From Candidatus Methylophosphatis haderslevensis (GTDB lineage: Bacteria > Pseudomonadota > Gammaproteobacteria > Burkholderiales > Rhodocyclaceae), in assembly GCA_016711925.1 (NCBI GenBank), contig JADJSA010000018.1, forward strand, positions 186,001 to 250,000: a stretch of 64,000 nt of DNA, given 5' to 3'. This document shows, one piece after another, positions 50,615-59,485 of the stretch. The number at the start of each line of letters is the position of its first letter. The stretch's first letter is position 1. The notes below the pieces were generated by a model. The model had not been told where the DNA came from, did not search any database, and saw nothing but the letters and a program-made list of their open reading frames with translations. A program made the translations under genes and the position numbers.

Positions 50615-52810
50615 ATGAATCCGCAAAGAATCCGGAACCTGCTTGCAAAGACGGCGACCGCCGTGGGATTGCTTGTCGTGGCGGGGGCGGCTTTGGCGTT
50701 TCCGAATTACGGCACGACGACCAACAGCTACTGCACCGCGTTCAACCAGACCGCGCCCTATACGGGCGACTGCACGCTTTGCCACGTGGCCGGCAACACG
50801 GCGACTCGCAAAGACCCGCAATGGACCTGGTATCAGACCACGCCAAAAGGCGCCTCGACGCAGATGCAGAACTTCTGTCCGCCGACTGCGGCCAACCAGG
50901 CGCCCAACGGCAGCATCACGACCCCGGCCGCCAACGTCACTGTCACACAAGGCGCGACGGTTGCGTTCGTCGGCAGCGGTACCGATCCGGACAACAACCT
51001 GCCACTGACATATAGCTGGAATTTCGGCGGCGGCGCTGCCAATTCGACGCAGCAGAACCCGTCTGTCGCATTCAACACCGTCGGCACGTTCACTGTCTCG
51101 CTTACCGTTACCGATGCCAAGGGATTGGCCGATCCGACGCCGGCCACGCGTACGGTTACGGTCACGGCAGCCGCAAACCAGGCGCCGAACGGCACTATCA
51201 CGACGCCGGCCGCCAACGTCACCGTCACACAAGGCACGACAGTCGCGTTCGCTGGAAGCGGAACCGATCCCGACAACAACACACCACTGACGTACAGTTG
51301 GAACTTTGGTGGCGGTGCAACCAATTCGACGCAGCAGAATCCTTCGATCGTATTCGGCACGCCAGGAACATTCACGGTCTCGCTGACAGTGGCCGATGCG
51401 CGGGGGCTTGCCGACCCGACGCCGGCCACCCGCGCGATCACCGTGACGCCGTCGACTACCGCAAACCAGCCGCCGGCGGGAACCATCACGCAGCCGGCAT
51501 CAGACGTGGTGATCAACATTGGTCAGTCGGTCAGCTTCGTCGGCAGCGGCACAGACCCGGATAACAACACGCCATTGACCTACGCGTGGAACTTCGGCGG
51601 CGGTGCGGCGAATTCGACCGTGCAGTCCCCGACTGTCGTCTTCGCCACGGCCGGAACCTTCGCCGTGAGTTTGACTGTCACCGACGCCAAGGGGCTTGCT
51701 GATGCGACGCCGGCTACCCGCACGGTGACTGTACTCGCGCCGAACAATCAGCCACCGACTGCCAGCATCACTGCGCCGGCCAGCGACGTGTCGATTCTCA
51801 AGGGGGCGAGCGTCGCCTTCGCGGGAAGTGGCAGCGACCCGGACGGCAACACGCCATTGTCCTACCGCTGGAGCTTCGGCGGCGGCGGTCTGCCGGACTC
51901 GACGCTGCAGAACCCGACGGTCCGCTTCGACAGCGTCGGCACCTACAGCGTCACGCTGACGGTGACCGACAGCGCGGGCGCCTCGAACGTCGCGCCGCCG
52001 GTGCGGATCGTCACGGTTCGCGAACCGCTGCCGACCGGTTGTCGCGACAACGACAAGGACGGCTTTTCGCCCGACGGTGGCGTCTGCGGTCCGGTCGATT
52101 GCAACGACAACAATGCGTCGATCAATCCCGGCATGGTAGAGCGTTGCGGCGACGGCATCGACAATGACTGCAACGGCAAGATCGATTCCGCCGACCCGGC
52201 TTGCAACGGTACCGACTGCCTTGCCGCGCTGACGCAGCGCCCGCCGGTTGTCATCGACAAGGCGCGCTGGGACGCCGGGGACCGCGAACTCGATGTCGAG
52301 GGCAGCAAGGCGCCGCCCGGCAGCGCAGCCAACCTGTTCGATGCGAATTCGGGGGCGCTGCTAGCCAGCGTTGCGGTAAGGAGCGACGGCAGATGGGAGT
52401 TCGAACTGGAACGTCTCGCGACCGTACCGTGCAAGGTGCGCGTGGACATCGCCGGCCAGAGCGCCGAGGCCGTTGTGAGCGGTGCGCCGGCCACTTGTGG
52501 CGGCGGCGGAAACCCGCCGCCGGGAAATCTTGCGCCCGAAGGGCGGATAACGGCGCCGGCTGACGGCGTGCGGGTTCGTCGCGGCCGTGCCGTTCAGTTC
52601 AGTGGCAGCGGATCGGATCCCGACGGCAATCTTCCGCTGACCTACGCCTGGGACTTCGGCGGCGGGGCGCCGGCCTCCACAGCGCAGAACCCGAGCGTCA
52701 CGTTCCGTAGTGCCGGAACCTATGTCGTCCGCCTCACAGTGAGGGATGCGAAGGGATTGGCCGATCCGACGCCGGCACAGATCACGGTGCGTGTTGTCAG
52801 GGACGATTGA
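50615..52810 (+). CDS. Secreted monohaem protein with PKD repeats and a MopE-like metal-binding region
   Basis: 731 residues from ATG 50615 (AGGGG upstream). Signal peptide cleaved near residue 28. A short N-terminal domain carries one c-type haem motif, CTLCH (53-57), plus extra Cys. Then four PKD domains (about 96-470), each with the pattern GSGTDPDN..PLTY.WNFGGG, a Cys- and Asp-rich region (about 474-535; DNDKDGFSPDGG, DCNDNNASINPG, CGDGIDNDCNG) like the putative metal-binding motif of MopE, a further beta domain and a fifth PKD (about 637-731). PKD stacks usually form surface or extracellular stalks. Its place right after the large subunit suggests an electron acceptor or anchor for the hydrogenase. 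Confidence 0.85.
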   Translation: MNPQRIRNLLAKTATAVGLLVVAGAALAFPNYGTTTNSYCTAFNQTAPYTGDCTLCHVAGNTATRKDPQWTWYQTTPKGASTQMQNFCPPTAANQAPNGSITTPAANVTVTQGATVAFVGSGTDPDNNLPLTYSWNFGGGAANSTQQNPSVAFNTVGTFTVSLTVTDAKGLADPTPATRTVTVTAAANQAPNGTITTPAANVTVTQGTTVAFAGSGTDPDNNTPLTYSWNFGGGATNSTQQNPSIVFGTPGTFTVSLTVADARGLADPTPATRAITVTPSTTANQPPAGTITQPASDVVINIGQSVSFVGSGTDPDNNTPLTYAWNFGGGAANSTVQSPTVVFATAGTFAVSLTVTDAKGLADATPATRTVTVLAPNNQPPTASITAPASDVSILKGASVAFAGSGSDPDGNTPLSYRWSFGGGGLPDSTLQNPTVRFDSVGTYSVTLTVTDSAGASNVAPPVRIVTVREPLPTGCRDNDKDGFSPDGGVCGPVDCNDNNASINPGMVERCGDGIDNDCNGKIDSADPACNGTDCLAALTQRPPVVIDKARWDAGDRELDVEGSKAPPGSAANLFDANSGALLASVAVRSDGRWEFELERLATVPCKVRVDIAGQSAEAVVSGAPATCGGGGNPPPGNLAPEGRITAPADGVRVRRGRAVQFSGSGSDPDGNLPLTYAWDFGGGAPASTAQNPSVTFRSAGTYVVRLTVRDAKGLADPTPAQITVRVVRDD
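50900..51750. repeat. PKD-encoding tandem repeats
   Basis: Three closely similar units of about 280-290 bp (from about 50900, 51177 and 51468), followed by a diverged fourth. The shared stretches include AATTCGACGCAGCAGAA and CGATCCGGACAACAAC or close variants, implying recent duplication. Confidence 0.75.
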
Positions 52811-52895
52811 TGACGGCGGGAAGGCACGCCTGCGTCGTGACGACAAAATGCAGAATGGCGTGCCTCGCCGGAAACCCAAAGCGGAAGGATTTGAA

Positions 52896-53258
52896 ATGAG
52901 GTTTGCAGCAACGTGCCTGATTTTTGCGGGCTGCCTGGCAATTTCGCAGCACGCCGCCGCCGGCAACGGCTGGCGCAACCTGGGTGGAGCAGGCGATCGC
53001 CATTTCGTCGTGATTGACGGGTCGGCAGCGGATGACGCGGCGGTATACCAGGATGCGGCGTCGGCGCTGTGCAAGGCGGGCCGCACCTGCGTGGTGATGT
53101 TCTGGGATGACGAACGGGTTGCGGCATCGAAGATGCCGCTGTCTGCCGAACAGGCCGGATCGCGCGTCGCGCAGTTCACGCGCAGCCCGGCCACCGGCAG
53201 CGAGCGCCTGCTGTTTCGCTGCCGCGGCAGCGAGCCGGCGGGTAGCTGCCTGAAATAG
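52896..53258 (+). CDS. Small secreted protein of unknown function in the hydrogenase operon
   Basis: 120 residues from ATG 52896 with GGAAGGA upstream. Signal peptide (MRFAATCLIFAGCLAISQHA) then NGWRNLGGAGDRHFVVIDGS, two Cys in SALCKAGRTCVVMFWDDERV that could form a disulfide, and a final Cys pair (FRCRGS, GSCLK). No family recognised. It sits between the PKD protein and the second hypC, so it is likely a periplasmic partner of the hydrogenase system. Confidence 0.72.
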   Translation: MRFAATCLIFAGCLAISQHAAAGNGWRNLGGAGDRHFVVIDGSAADDAAVYQDAASALCKAGRTCVVMFWDDERVAASKMPLSAEQAGSRVAQFTRSPATGSERLLFRCRGSEPAGSCLK

Positions 53259-53274
53259 GCGAGGGTGCGGGTCC

Positions 53275-53505
53275 GTGTGTCTGGCGATTCCGGCTCGGGT
53301 GGTCGAACTGCGGCCGTGCCAGCGCGCCCTGGTCGAAGTCGGCGGCGTGCGCCGCGAGGTGTCGGTGCAACTGGTTGACGATGTACGGCTCGACGACTAT
53401 TTGATCGTCCATGTCGGCTTTGCACTGAGCCGACTCGACCCGCAGGAAGCCGCGCAAACACTTGCGCTGTTCGAGGAGATCGCTGCGCAGTTTCCGGCGG
53501 CGTGA
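53275..53505 (+). CDS. Second HypC-family chaperone (HupF/HoxL/HybG-like)
   Basis: 76 residues from a GTG start, MCLAIPARVVELRPCQRA, with the invariant Cys2. It is clearly homologous to hypC at 41850 (same length, VEVGGVRREVSVQLVDD, DDYLIVHVGFALSRLD). Loci with HypX often carry such a second copy dedicated to the large subunit. It lies 16 bp after the small secreted protein gene. Confidence 0.92.
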   Translation: MCLAIPARVVELRPCQRALVEVGGVRREVSVQLVDDVRLDDYLIVHVGFALSRLDPQEAAQTLALFEEIAAQFPAA

Positions 53506-53673
53506 TTGCCGCAGCGGCAGCCGTGGGAACCGCCTGAGACCGCGCGCTTCGCCGCCTGCTGCAACAGCCCGGATGGCTCGCTGGTTGGCCAAGGACACGT
53601 GACAAGCGCGCCGCAGCGTAAGATGAACTATCTCTTTTTCACACTTCTTGTGTCGCAATGATGCGGAGGCGCG

Positions 53674-54516
53674 ATGAACACGCTGCCCGGTGACTGGACC
53701 GCCCTGCTTGTGCTGGTGTTCATGCTGGGGATCAAGCATGGTTTCGATGCCGATCATCTGGCCACCATCGACGGATTGACGCGCTTCAATGCGCGAGCCA
53801 ATCCACGCATCGCGCGACTGTGCGGAACGCTGTTTTCGCTTGGCCATGGCGCGGTGGTGGTCGCCATTGCGCTGGCGGTCAGCACGCTAGCGCAACACTG
53901 GCAGGTGCCGCAATGGATCGAGACCGCCGGGGCGTGGATATCGATCGGCGTCCTGACCCTGCTCGGCCTGATCAATCTGCATGCGGTGGCGACGGCGCAG
54001 CCGCACGAGATGGTTGCGCCGGCGGGCATCAAGGCACGCTGGGTGGGTCGATTGGCGCGCGCTTCGCATCCGGGCTGGGTGATGCTGGTCGGCGCGCTAT
54101 TCGCCTTGTCGTTCGATACGCTGAGCCAGGCGGCACTGTTCGCGCTGACCGCGGCCCGCTTCGGCGGCTGGGAGCACGCGCTGATATTGGGGCTGCTGTT
54201 CATGGCCGGTATGCTGGTTACCGACGGCGTCAATGGCTTGTGGATCTCGCGCCTGATTGCGCGCGCCGACCAGATCGCGCTGGTTGCCTCACGCGTGATG
54301 AGTCTGGTGGTGTCGTCGATGTCGCTTCTGGTGGCCGGCTTCGGCGTGGCGAAGTTGACCTCGCCCGAGATCGATGCCTGGTCCGAGGGGCGCGAAGCGC
54401 TTTTTGGTGCCGCGGTCGTGTGCTGTGTTGCCGGCAGCTATCTCATCGCGTTGCGGCTGGTCCGCATCGGGAACCCGGCGGCGCGGGTCGTCGCCGCGAC
54501 CGGCTCGGTCAACTGA
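53674..54516 (+). CDS. hoxN: Nickel/cobalt permease of the NiCoT family (HoxN/NixA-like)
   Basis: 280 residues, about eight membrane segments, GGAGG five bases before the start. The NiCoT signature HGFDADHLATIDGLTR in helix II carries the metal-binding His/Asp, and SLGHGAVVVAIALAV and FALSFDTLSQAALFAL are the other conserved boxes. It imports Ni2+ with high affinity for hydrogenase assembly, and is the likely NikR target. A 168-bp gap with no gene separates it from the second hypC. Confidence 0.92.
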   Translation: MNTLPGDWTALLVLVFMLGIKHGFDADHLATIDGLTRFNARANPRIARLCGTLFSLGHGAVVVAIALAVSTLAQHWQVPQWIETAGAWISIGVLTLLGLINLHAVATAQPHEMVAPAGIKARWVGRLARASHPGWVMLVGALFALSFDTLSQAALFALTAARFGGWEHALILGLLFMAGMLVTDGVNGLWISRLIARADQIALVASRVMSLVVSSMSLLVAGFGVAKLTSPEIDAWSEGREALFGAAVVCCVAGSYLIALRLVRIGNPAARVVAATGSVN

Positions 54517-54574
54517 AACGGCCGTTCTTTACCGCCGGCCGGATCGGTGAGGTCCGGCACGGCTCGCCGAAAAC

Positions 54575-54602
54575 AGGACGGGCGCCTTGCGGCGCCCGTC
54601 CT
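54575..54602. terminator. Bidirectional hairpin terminator
   Basis: AGGACGGGCGCC (54575-54586) pairs with GGCGCCCGTCCT (54591-54602) around TTGC. On the minus strand it is followed by GTTTTC. It serves the convergent hoxN and phasin genes. Confidence 0.8.
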
Positions 54603-54623
54603 TCCCTCTGGCTGGGCCTATCC

Positions 54624-55190
54624 TCAGGCTGCCTTCTTCTTGCCCTTCGGCAGCGCCGTCACGTTGGTCAGTGCCTTGACCGCGGTGTCGGTTGCGGCCG
54701 TCAAATTCGATTCGGCCAGTTCGCCGACTTGCTTGGCGGCCTTGGCGATGGCGTTGTACGCCGAGTCGGTCGCTTCCATGGTCGACTTGATCGCGGCGAG
54801 CGCAGGCTCGCTGCCGGCCGGCGCCGACTTGAGCGCCTGATTGATTGCAGCGTTGGTTTCGGCCTTGATCACGTTGATCTGCGCACCGGTGACCCGGTTG
54901 ATTTCTTCGGCTGTCTCGGTGCATATCGCGTAGGCGGCACGCGCGTAGCTCACCGCGGCTTCCACCGTCGGCCGGGCGGCTTCGGACTGGAATGCGACCA
55001 GTTGTTCGGGACTCTTGATCAACAGCAAGCCCTTGTTGTTCTCCACAATCAGAGCCAGCAGGTTGCGTGCTGTGTTGAGGTTCAATGCGGCAAGCCGCTC
55101 AATGCAACTCAGCGCCGTACCGGAAATGGTCAGGGCGGAATCGAGATTGGACTTGGCTGCATCGGTCAGTTTTTGCGGCGTGGTGCTCAT
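54624..55190 (-). CDS. phaP: Phasin family protein (PHA granule-associated)
   Basis: 188 residues from ATG 55190 (TAAGGAG upstream). All-helical, amphipathic phasin type: DAAKSNLDSALTISGTALSC, LNTARNLLALIVENNKGLLL, then FQSEAARPTVEAAVSYARAA and a Lys-rich C terminus (LPKGKKKAA). It coats polyhydroxyalkanoate granules, pointing to PHA storage. No PHA synthesis genes are in the window. It has its own promoter with paired TGCGCTGCA motifs. Confidence 0.9.
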   Translation of the reverse strand: MSTTPQKLTDAAKSNLDSALTISGTALSCIERLAALNLNTARNLLALIVENNKGLLLIKSPEQLVAFQSEAARPTVEAAVSYARAAYAICTETAEEINRVTGAQINVIKAETNAAINQALKSAPAGSEPALAAIKSTMEATDSAYNAIAKAAKQVGELAESNLTAATDTAVKALTNVTALPKGKKKAA

Positions 55191-55262
55191 GAAATTCTCC
55201 TTACTCAAGCTTTGATCGAAGCGATCAGTCTGCAGAGCTGAACCTGGGTCAGGTCTCGTTGT

Positions 55263-55330
55263 TGCGCTGCAGCATAGTGCGATTATAGGCTCGTGCTGGA
55301 GAAAATCAAGAGCAAATGGTGCGCTGCACC
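55263..55330 (-). promoter_or_regulatory. Phasin promoter with two TGCGCTGCA operator-like motifs
   Basis: On the minus strand TTGATT (55309-55304) and a perfect TATAAT (55287-55282) are separated by 16 bp. TGCGCTGCA occurs at 55320-55328, just upstream of the -35, and again at 55263-55271, just downstream of the -10. The first copy is within a palindrome GGTGC-GCT-GCACC (55318-55330). In other PHA producers PhaR represses phaP by binding near the start site, so these are candidate PhaR sites. Confidence 0.7.
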
Positions 55331-55498
55331 AAAAATTTTGTTCCGGCTAAACGCATGACCGAAAACCGCTTTCTCGCCTTCTGCCGGCGCATGCGGGCCG
55401 CGAAAACGGGGTCCGATCCGGGCCAAAGTTGACAGATTCGTTCGGGTAATAAATTGCCGGTGTTAGACTCGACGCGCCGTCCAGCCGTGGGAATTGCC

Positions 55499-57547
55499 AT
55501 GCCGAACCGACTCGCTCAGGAAACCTCGCCCTACCTGCAGCAGCATTCCGAAAACCCGGTCGATTGGTATGCCTGGGGACATGAAGCCGTGGCTTTGGCG
55601 CGCGCGACGGATCGCCCGATTCTGCTTTCAATCGGTTATTCGGCCTGCCACTGGTGCCACGTGATGGCCCACGAGTCGTTCGAAGATGCCGAAGTGGCCG
55701 CGGTGATGAATCGGCTGTATGTGAACGTCAAGGTCGACCGCGAGGAGCGGCCGGATCTCGATCAGATCTATCAGAGCGCGCATCATCTGCTCACCCGCCG
55801 CGCCGGCGGCTGGCCACTGACGCTGTTTCTCACGCCCGATGGCACGCCGTTTTTCGCCGGCACCTATTTCCCGAAGACGCCGCGCTACAACCTTCCCGGC
55901 TTCGTTGATCTGCTCGAACGGGTTGCCGGGGCCTACGCGCGCAAGCGCGGCGAAATCGACCAGCAGAATCAGGCTCTGCGCGACGCCCTGGCAGGCGAGC
56001 CCGAAAACGTCGAACACAGTCCGGCCGCCCTCTCGTCCGCGCCGGGCGACGTGCTGTTCCGGCTGCTCGAATCGAGTTTCGATCCGCAGTGGGGTGGGTT
56101 CGGCGGCGCACCGAAATTTCCCCACCCCGGCGATCTGGCTTTCCTGCTGCGCCGGCACATTGCATCGGGCGACCCGCGCGCGCGCCAGATGGTGCTGACC
56201 ACACTGGATCGCATGGCGGCCGGCGGCCTCTACGATCACCTGGGCGGCGGCTTCAGCCGCTACAGCGTCGACGGGCAGTGGATGATTCCGCACTTTGAAA
56301 AAATGCTCTACGACAACGGCCCGCTGCTGGCGCTGTATGCCGAAGCCGCAGTTCTTACCGGGGCGCCGCGCTATCGCCAGGTTGCCGGAGAAACCGCGGC
56401 GTGGGTGATGCGCGAGATGCAGAGTCCGCAGGGAGGCTATTTCTCGTCGCTGGACGCCGATTCGGAAGGCGAGGAAGGCAAGTTCTATGTCTGGGCCGCG
56501 GGTGAAGTCGAGGCGCTGCTTTCCGCCGCCGAGTTTGCCGTCGTGTCCCGTCATTATGGCCTCGATCAACCTGCCAACTTCGAGGGGCGGCATTGGCACC
56601 TGCGGGTTGCGACCGATCTGCAGCAGATTGCCGATAGAGCTGGTCTGGGCCTTGCCGAGTGTAAGCACCGGCTCGCGTGCGCTCGCGCCAAGCTTGCCGA
56701 GGCGCGGGAGCGTCGGGTACGGCCGGCGCGCGACGACAAGATACTTACGAGCTGGAACGCGTTGATGATCGCCGGCATGGCGCGGGCGGGCATGCTGCTG
56801 GCGCGTCCCGACTGGGTCGATTCGGCGCGCCGCGCTTCGGACTTTTTGCGCCGAACACTGTGGCAGGGCGGCCGCTTGCTCGCCACCTGCAAGGACGGGC
56901 GGGCGCACCTGAACGCCTACCTCGACGACTACGCGTTCCTGCTCAACGCCCAGCTTGAGCTTCTGCAGGCGGATTTTCGGGCAGAAGATATCGACTGGGC
57001 GATCGCGCTGGCCGACGTGTTGCTCGATCAGTTCGAAGACCCGGATCGGGGCGGATTCTTTTTCACCAGCCACGACCATGAGTCGCTGATCGCCCGCCCG
57101 AAACCGGCCCACGACAACGCCACGCCTTCGGGCAACGCAGTGGCCGCCTACGCGTTGCAGCGCCTCGGTCACCTGGTCGGCGAACCGCGCTACCTCGATG
57201 CGGCGGCGCGATGCCTGGCCGCCTTTTTTGGAATGGCGCAACGCGCACCCGGGGGATTCGCCACCTTTGCGATCGCGCTCGAAGAGCACCTGCGGCCGCC
57301 GACATCGATCGTCCTGCGCGGACCGGCCGGCGAGGTCGCCCAATGGCATGCGCGGCTGCTGTCCCGCTTGCGGCCGGCAACACTGGTGATTCCCGTTGCC
57401 GAGAACCGTTTGCCGCTGCCGGCACCACTCGATCACCCGTACAGCGAAACCGTCAACGCCTGGGTGTGCAAGGGCGTTAGTTGCATGCCGCCGGTGACTG
57501 ATCGGGCGGAACTCGAACGCATATGCAGCGCCCCGGACATCGGGTAG
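55499..57547 (+). CDS. DUF255 thioredoxin-domain protein (YyaL/SPATA20-like)
   Basis: 682 residues from ATG 55499 (MPNRLAQETSPYLQQHSENP). The N-terminal thioredoxin-like domain has SIGYSACHWCHVMAHESFED with a CHWC active site and VNVKVDREERPDLDQIYQ. The remainder is an alpha/alpha-barrel (N-acylglucosamine 2-epimerase-like) with YDHLGGGFSRYSVDGQWMIP and FEKMLYDNGPLLALYAEA. The family is widespread, cytosolic and of unproven function. The 308-bp region upstream is shared with the phasin promoter. Confidence 0.9.
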   Translation: MPNRLAQETSPYLQQHSENPVDWYAWGHEAVALARATDRPILLSIGYSACHWCHVMAHESFEDAEVAAVMNRLYVNVKVDREERPDLDQIYQSAHHLLTRRAGGWPLTLFLTPDGTPFFAGTYFPKTPRYNLPGFVDLLERVAGAYARKRGEIDQQNQALRDALAGEPENVEHSPAALSSAPGDVLFRLLESSFDPQWGGFGGAPKFPHPGDLAFLLRRHIASGDPRARQMVLTTLDRMAAGGLYDHLGGGFSRYSVDGQWMIPHFEKMLYDNGPLLALYAEAAVLTGAPRYRQVAGETAAWVMREMQSPQGGYFSSLDADSEGEEGKFYVWAAGEVEALLSAAEFAVVSRHYGLDQPANFEGRHWHLRVATDLQQIADRAGLGLAECKHRLACARAKLAEARERRVRPARDDKILTSWNALMIAGMARAGMLLARPDWVDSARRASDFLRRTLWQGGRLLATCKDGRAHLNAYLDDYAFLLNAQLELLQADFRAEDIDWAIALADVLLDQFEDPDRGGFFFTSHDHESLIARPKPAHDNATPSGNAVAAYALQRLGHLVGEPRYLDAAARCLAAFFGMAQRAPGGFATFAIALEEHLRPPTSIVLRGPAGEVAQWHARLLSRLRPATLVIPVAENRLPLPAPLDHPYSETVNAWVCKGVSCMPPVTDRAELERICSAPDIG

Positions 57548-57592
57548 ACTCCGATGCGGGTTCAACCACACAGTGAAGGGAAGATCACCATC

Positions 57593-57898
57593 ATGAAGAT
57601 TGCCGTTATTGCTTCGGTCGCCGCCGGTCTGCTGGTTGCCGCGCCCGTCATGGCGAGCCAGGAACTTGCCCAGAAGAAGAATTGCCTTGCCTGCCACGCG
57701 GTCGACAAGAAGCTGGTCGGCCCGTCCTACAAGGAAGTTGCCACCAAGTACAAGGGCGACAAGGCGGCTGAAGCCAAACTCGCCGAGAAGATCATGAAGG
57801 GTGGCTCCGGCGTTTGGGGCCAGGTGCCGATGCCCGCCAATCCCCAGGTCAATGCCGACGAGGCCAAGACCCTGGCTAAGTGGGTTCTCGGCATGTAA
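57593..57898 (+). CDS. Class I cytochrome c (c551/c552-like)
   Basis: 101 residues from ATG 57593. Signal peptide ending APVMAS, haem site KKNCLACHAVDKK, and the axial Met in QVPMPANPQV. Length and motifs match periplasmic cytochrome c551/c552, which shuttles electrons to oxidases or denitrification enzymes. A terminator follows. It could be a downstream acceptor for hydrogenase electrons but is not in that operon. Confidence 0.93.
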   Translation: MKIAVIASVAAGLLVAAPVMASQELAQKKNCLACHAVDKKLVGPSYKEVATKYKGDKAAEAKLAEKIMKGGSGVWGQVPMPANPQVNADEAKTLAKWVLGM

Positions 57899-57918
57899 CT
57901 GCATGTCGGACCTGGAAA

Positions 57919-57943
57919 GGCCAGCCTCCGGGCTGGCTTTTTT
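57919..57943 (+). terminator. Intrinsic terminator after cytochrome c
   Basis: GGCCAGCC (57919-57926), loop TCCG, GGCTGGCT (57931-57938), then a T-run to 57943. Confidence 0.88.
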
Positions 57944-58067
57944 GTTTCCGCATTCGTCGCGCGTGCCGCAGCCGCAAGATGCCGATTGACAGGCGACGAT
58001 ACGGCACAGCACAATCGGCCGCGCGTTTTCCCATCCTCAGGATCTCTCTGTTTTGGAGAAGCATCGA

Positions 58068-59411
58068 ATGAATCGACACGCAAGAAGCCTGCTGCTTTCC
58101 CTGGCTGCCGCCACGATGCTGGTGGCTTGTGGCAAGAAAGAAGACAAAACTCCTGCTGCCGGCGCCGCTGATGCGCTGGTGGTCGTCAAGATCGGCGCTG
58201 CGTCGCCGCTTACCGGGCCGCAGGCGCATATCGGCGTCGATATCCGCAACGGCACGCAACTCGCGGTCGATGACTTGAATGCGTCGGGGCTGATGGTCGG
58301 CGGCAAGAAGCTCAAGCTGGAACTGATCGCCGAAGACGATGAAGCCAATCCGACCAAGGCCACCACGGTTGCGCAGAAGCTGGTGGATGCCAAGGTCGTC
58401 GCGGTGGTCGGCCACTTCAATTCGGGCGCCTCGATTCCCGCTTCGAAAATCTACTCCGATGCCGGCATCGTGCAGATTTCGCCCGGGTCCACCAATCCGA
58501 AATACACCCAGCAAGGCTTCAAGACGACCTATCGCGTCGTCGCCAACGACGACCAGCAGGGTCCGGTCGGCGCCCAGTTCGCGGTGCAGAAGATCGGCGC
58601 GAAGAACATTGCCGTCATCGACGACTCGACCGCCTACGGTCAGGGCTTGGCCAACACGTTCGAGGCCAAGGCTGTGGCGCTCGGCGCGACCGTGGTGGCG
58701 CGCGAACACACGACCGACAAGGACACGGATTTCACCGCGATCCTCACCGCGATCAAGGCGAAGAATCCCGATCTGGTGTTTTTCGGCGGCATCGATACCC
58801 AGGCCGGCCCGATGGCAAAGCAGATGGCCGGTCTCGGCATCAAGGCGAAATTCCTTGGCGGCGACGGCATGCAGACGCCGAACTTCATCAAGCTCGCCGG
58901 CGATTCGGCCGAGGGCGCGATGGCCTCGATACCCGGATTGCCGAAGGACAAGATGCCCGGCGGCAAGGCGTTCCTCGACCGCTTCAAGGCCAAATACAAC
59001 GCAGAAGTGGAGTTGTTCGCGCCGATGGGTTATGACGCGGTGTTCGTGATCGCCGAGGCGATGAAGCGCGCCGGTTCGACCGAGCCGGCAAAGATTCTCG
59101 CCGAAATGCCCAGGACCAGCTTCAAGGGCGTGATCGGCCCGATCGCCTTCGACGACAAGGGCGACCTGAAGGACGGCCCGCTGACGATTTACGCGGTCAA
59201 GGGCGGCAAGTGGGAGCCGCTGGAGATTGTCGGCGGCCCGCCGGTCGCGGCGGCAGCGGTGGCGGTAGACGTCGCCAAGGATGCGGCGAAGGATGCCGCC
59301 AAGGCCGTCGGCGAGGCGGCCAAGGAAGTCGCCAAGGAAGCCGTCAAGGAAGGCGCCGACAAGGTCAAGGAAGCTGCCGATGCGGCCAAAGCCGCCGTCG
59401 ACAAGAAATAG
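58068..59411 (+). CDS. Branched-chain amino acid ABC transporter binding lipoprotein with helical tail
   Basis: 447 residues from ATG 58068 (GGAGAAG upstream). The lipobox is LVACGKK. The periplasmic binding fold reads KIGAASPLTGPQAHIGVDIR, VVGHFNSGASIPASKIYSD, ISPGSTNPKYTQQGF and FLGGDGMQTPNFIKLAGD, typical of LivJ/LivK. After the fold ends near residue 395 there is an extra tail of about 50 residues rich in Ala, Lys and Glu (KDAAKAVGEAAKEVAKEAV and more), predicted to be one amphipathic helix. livH, livM, livG and livF follow after the minus-strand gene at 59571. It binds leucine-like substrates. Confidence 0.9.
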   Translation: MNRHARSLLLSLAAATMLVACGKKEDKTPAAGAADALVVVKIGAASPLTGPQAHIGVDIRNGTQLAVDDLNASGLMVGGKKLKLELIAEDDEANPTKATTVAQKLVDAKVVAVVGHFNSGASIPASKIYSDAGIVQISPGSTNPKYTQQGFKTTYRVVANDDQQGPVGAQFAVQKIGAKNIAVIDDSTAYGQGLANTFEAKAVALGATVVAREHTTDKDTDFTAILTAIKAKNPDLVFFGGIDTQAGPMAKQMAGLGIKAKFLGGDGMQTPNFIKLAGDSAEGAMASIPGLPKDKMPGGKAFLDRFKAKYNAEVELFAPMGYDAVFVIAEAMKRAGSTEPAKILAEMPRTSFKGVIGPIAFDDKGDLKDGPLTIYAVKGGKWEPLEIVGGPPVAAAAVAVDVAKDAAKDAAKAVGEAAKEVAKEAVKEGADKVKEAADAAKAAVDKK

Positions 59412-59430
59412 CCTCGCCGCGACCCGCTGG

Positions 59431-59460
59431 AAAAACGGCGCCTGCGGGCGCCGTTTTGTT
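59431..59460 (+). terminator. Intrinsic terminator after the binding protein gene
   Basis: AAAACGGCGCC (59432-59442), loop TGCG, GGCGCCGTTTT (59447-59457), followed by GTTT. Confidence 0.85.
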
Positions 59461-59485
59461 TCCCCCGAACGCCGCATCCGGCGCC

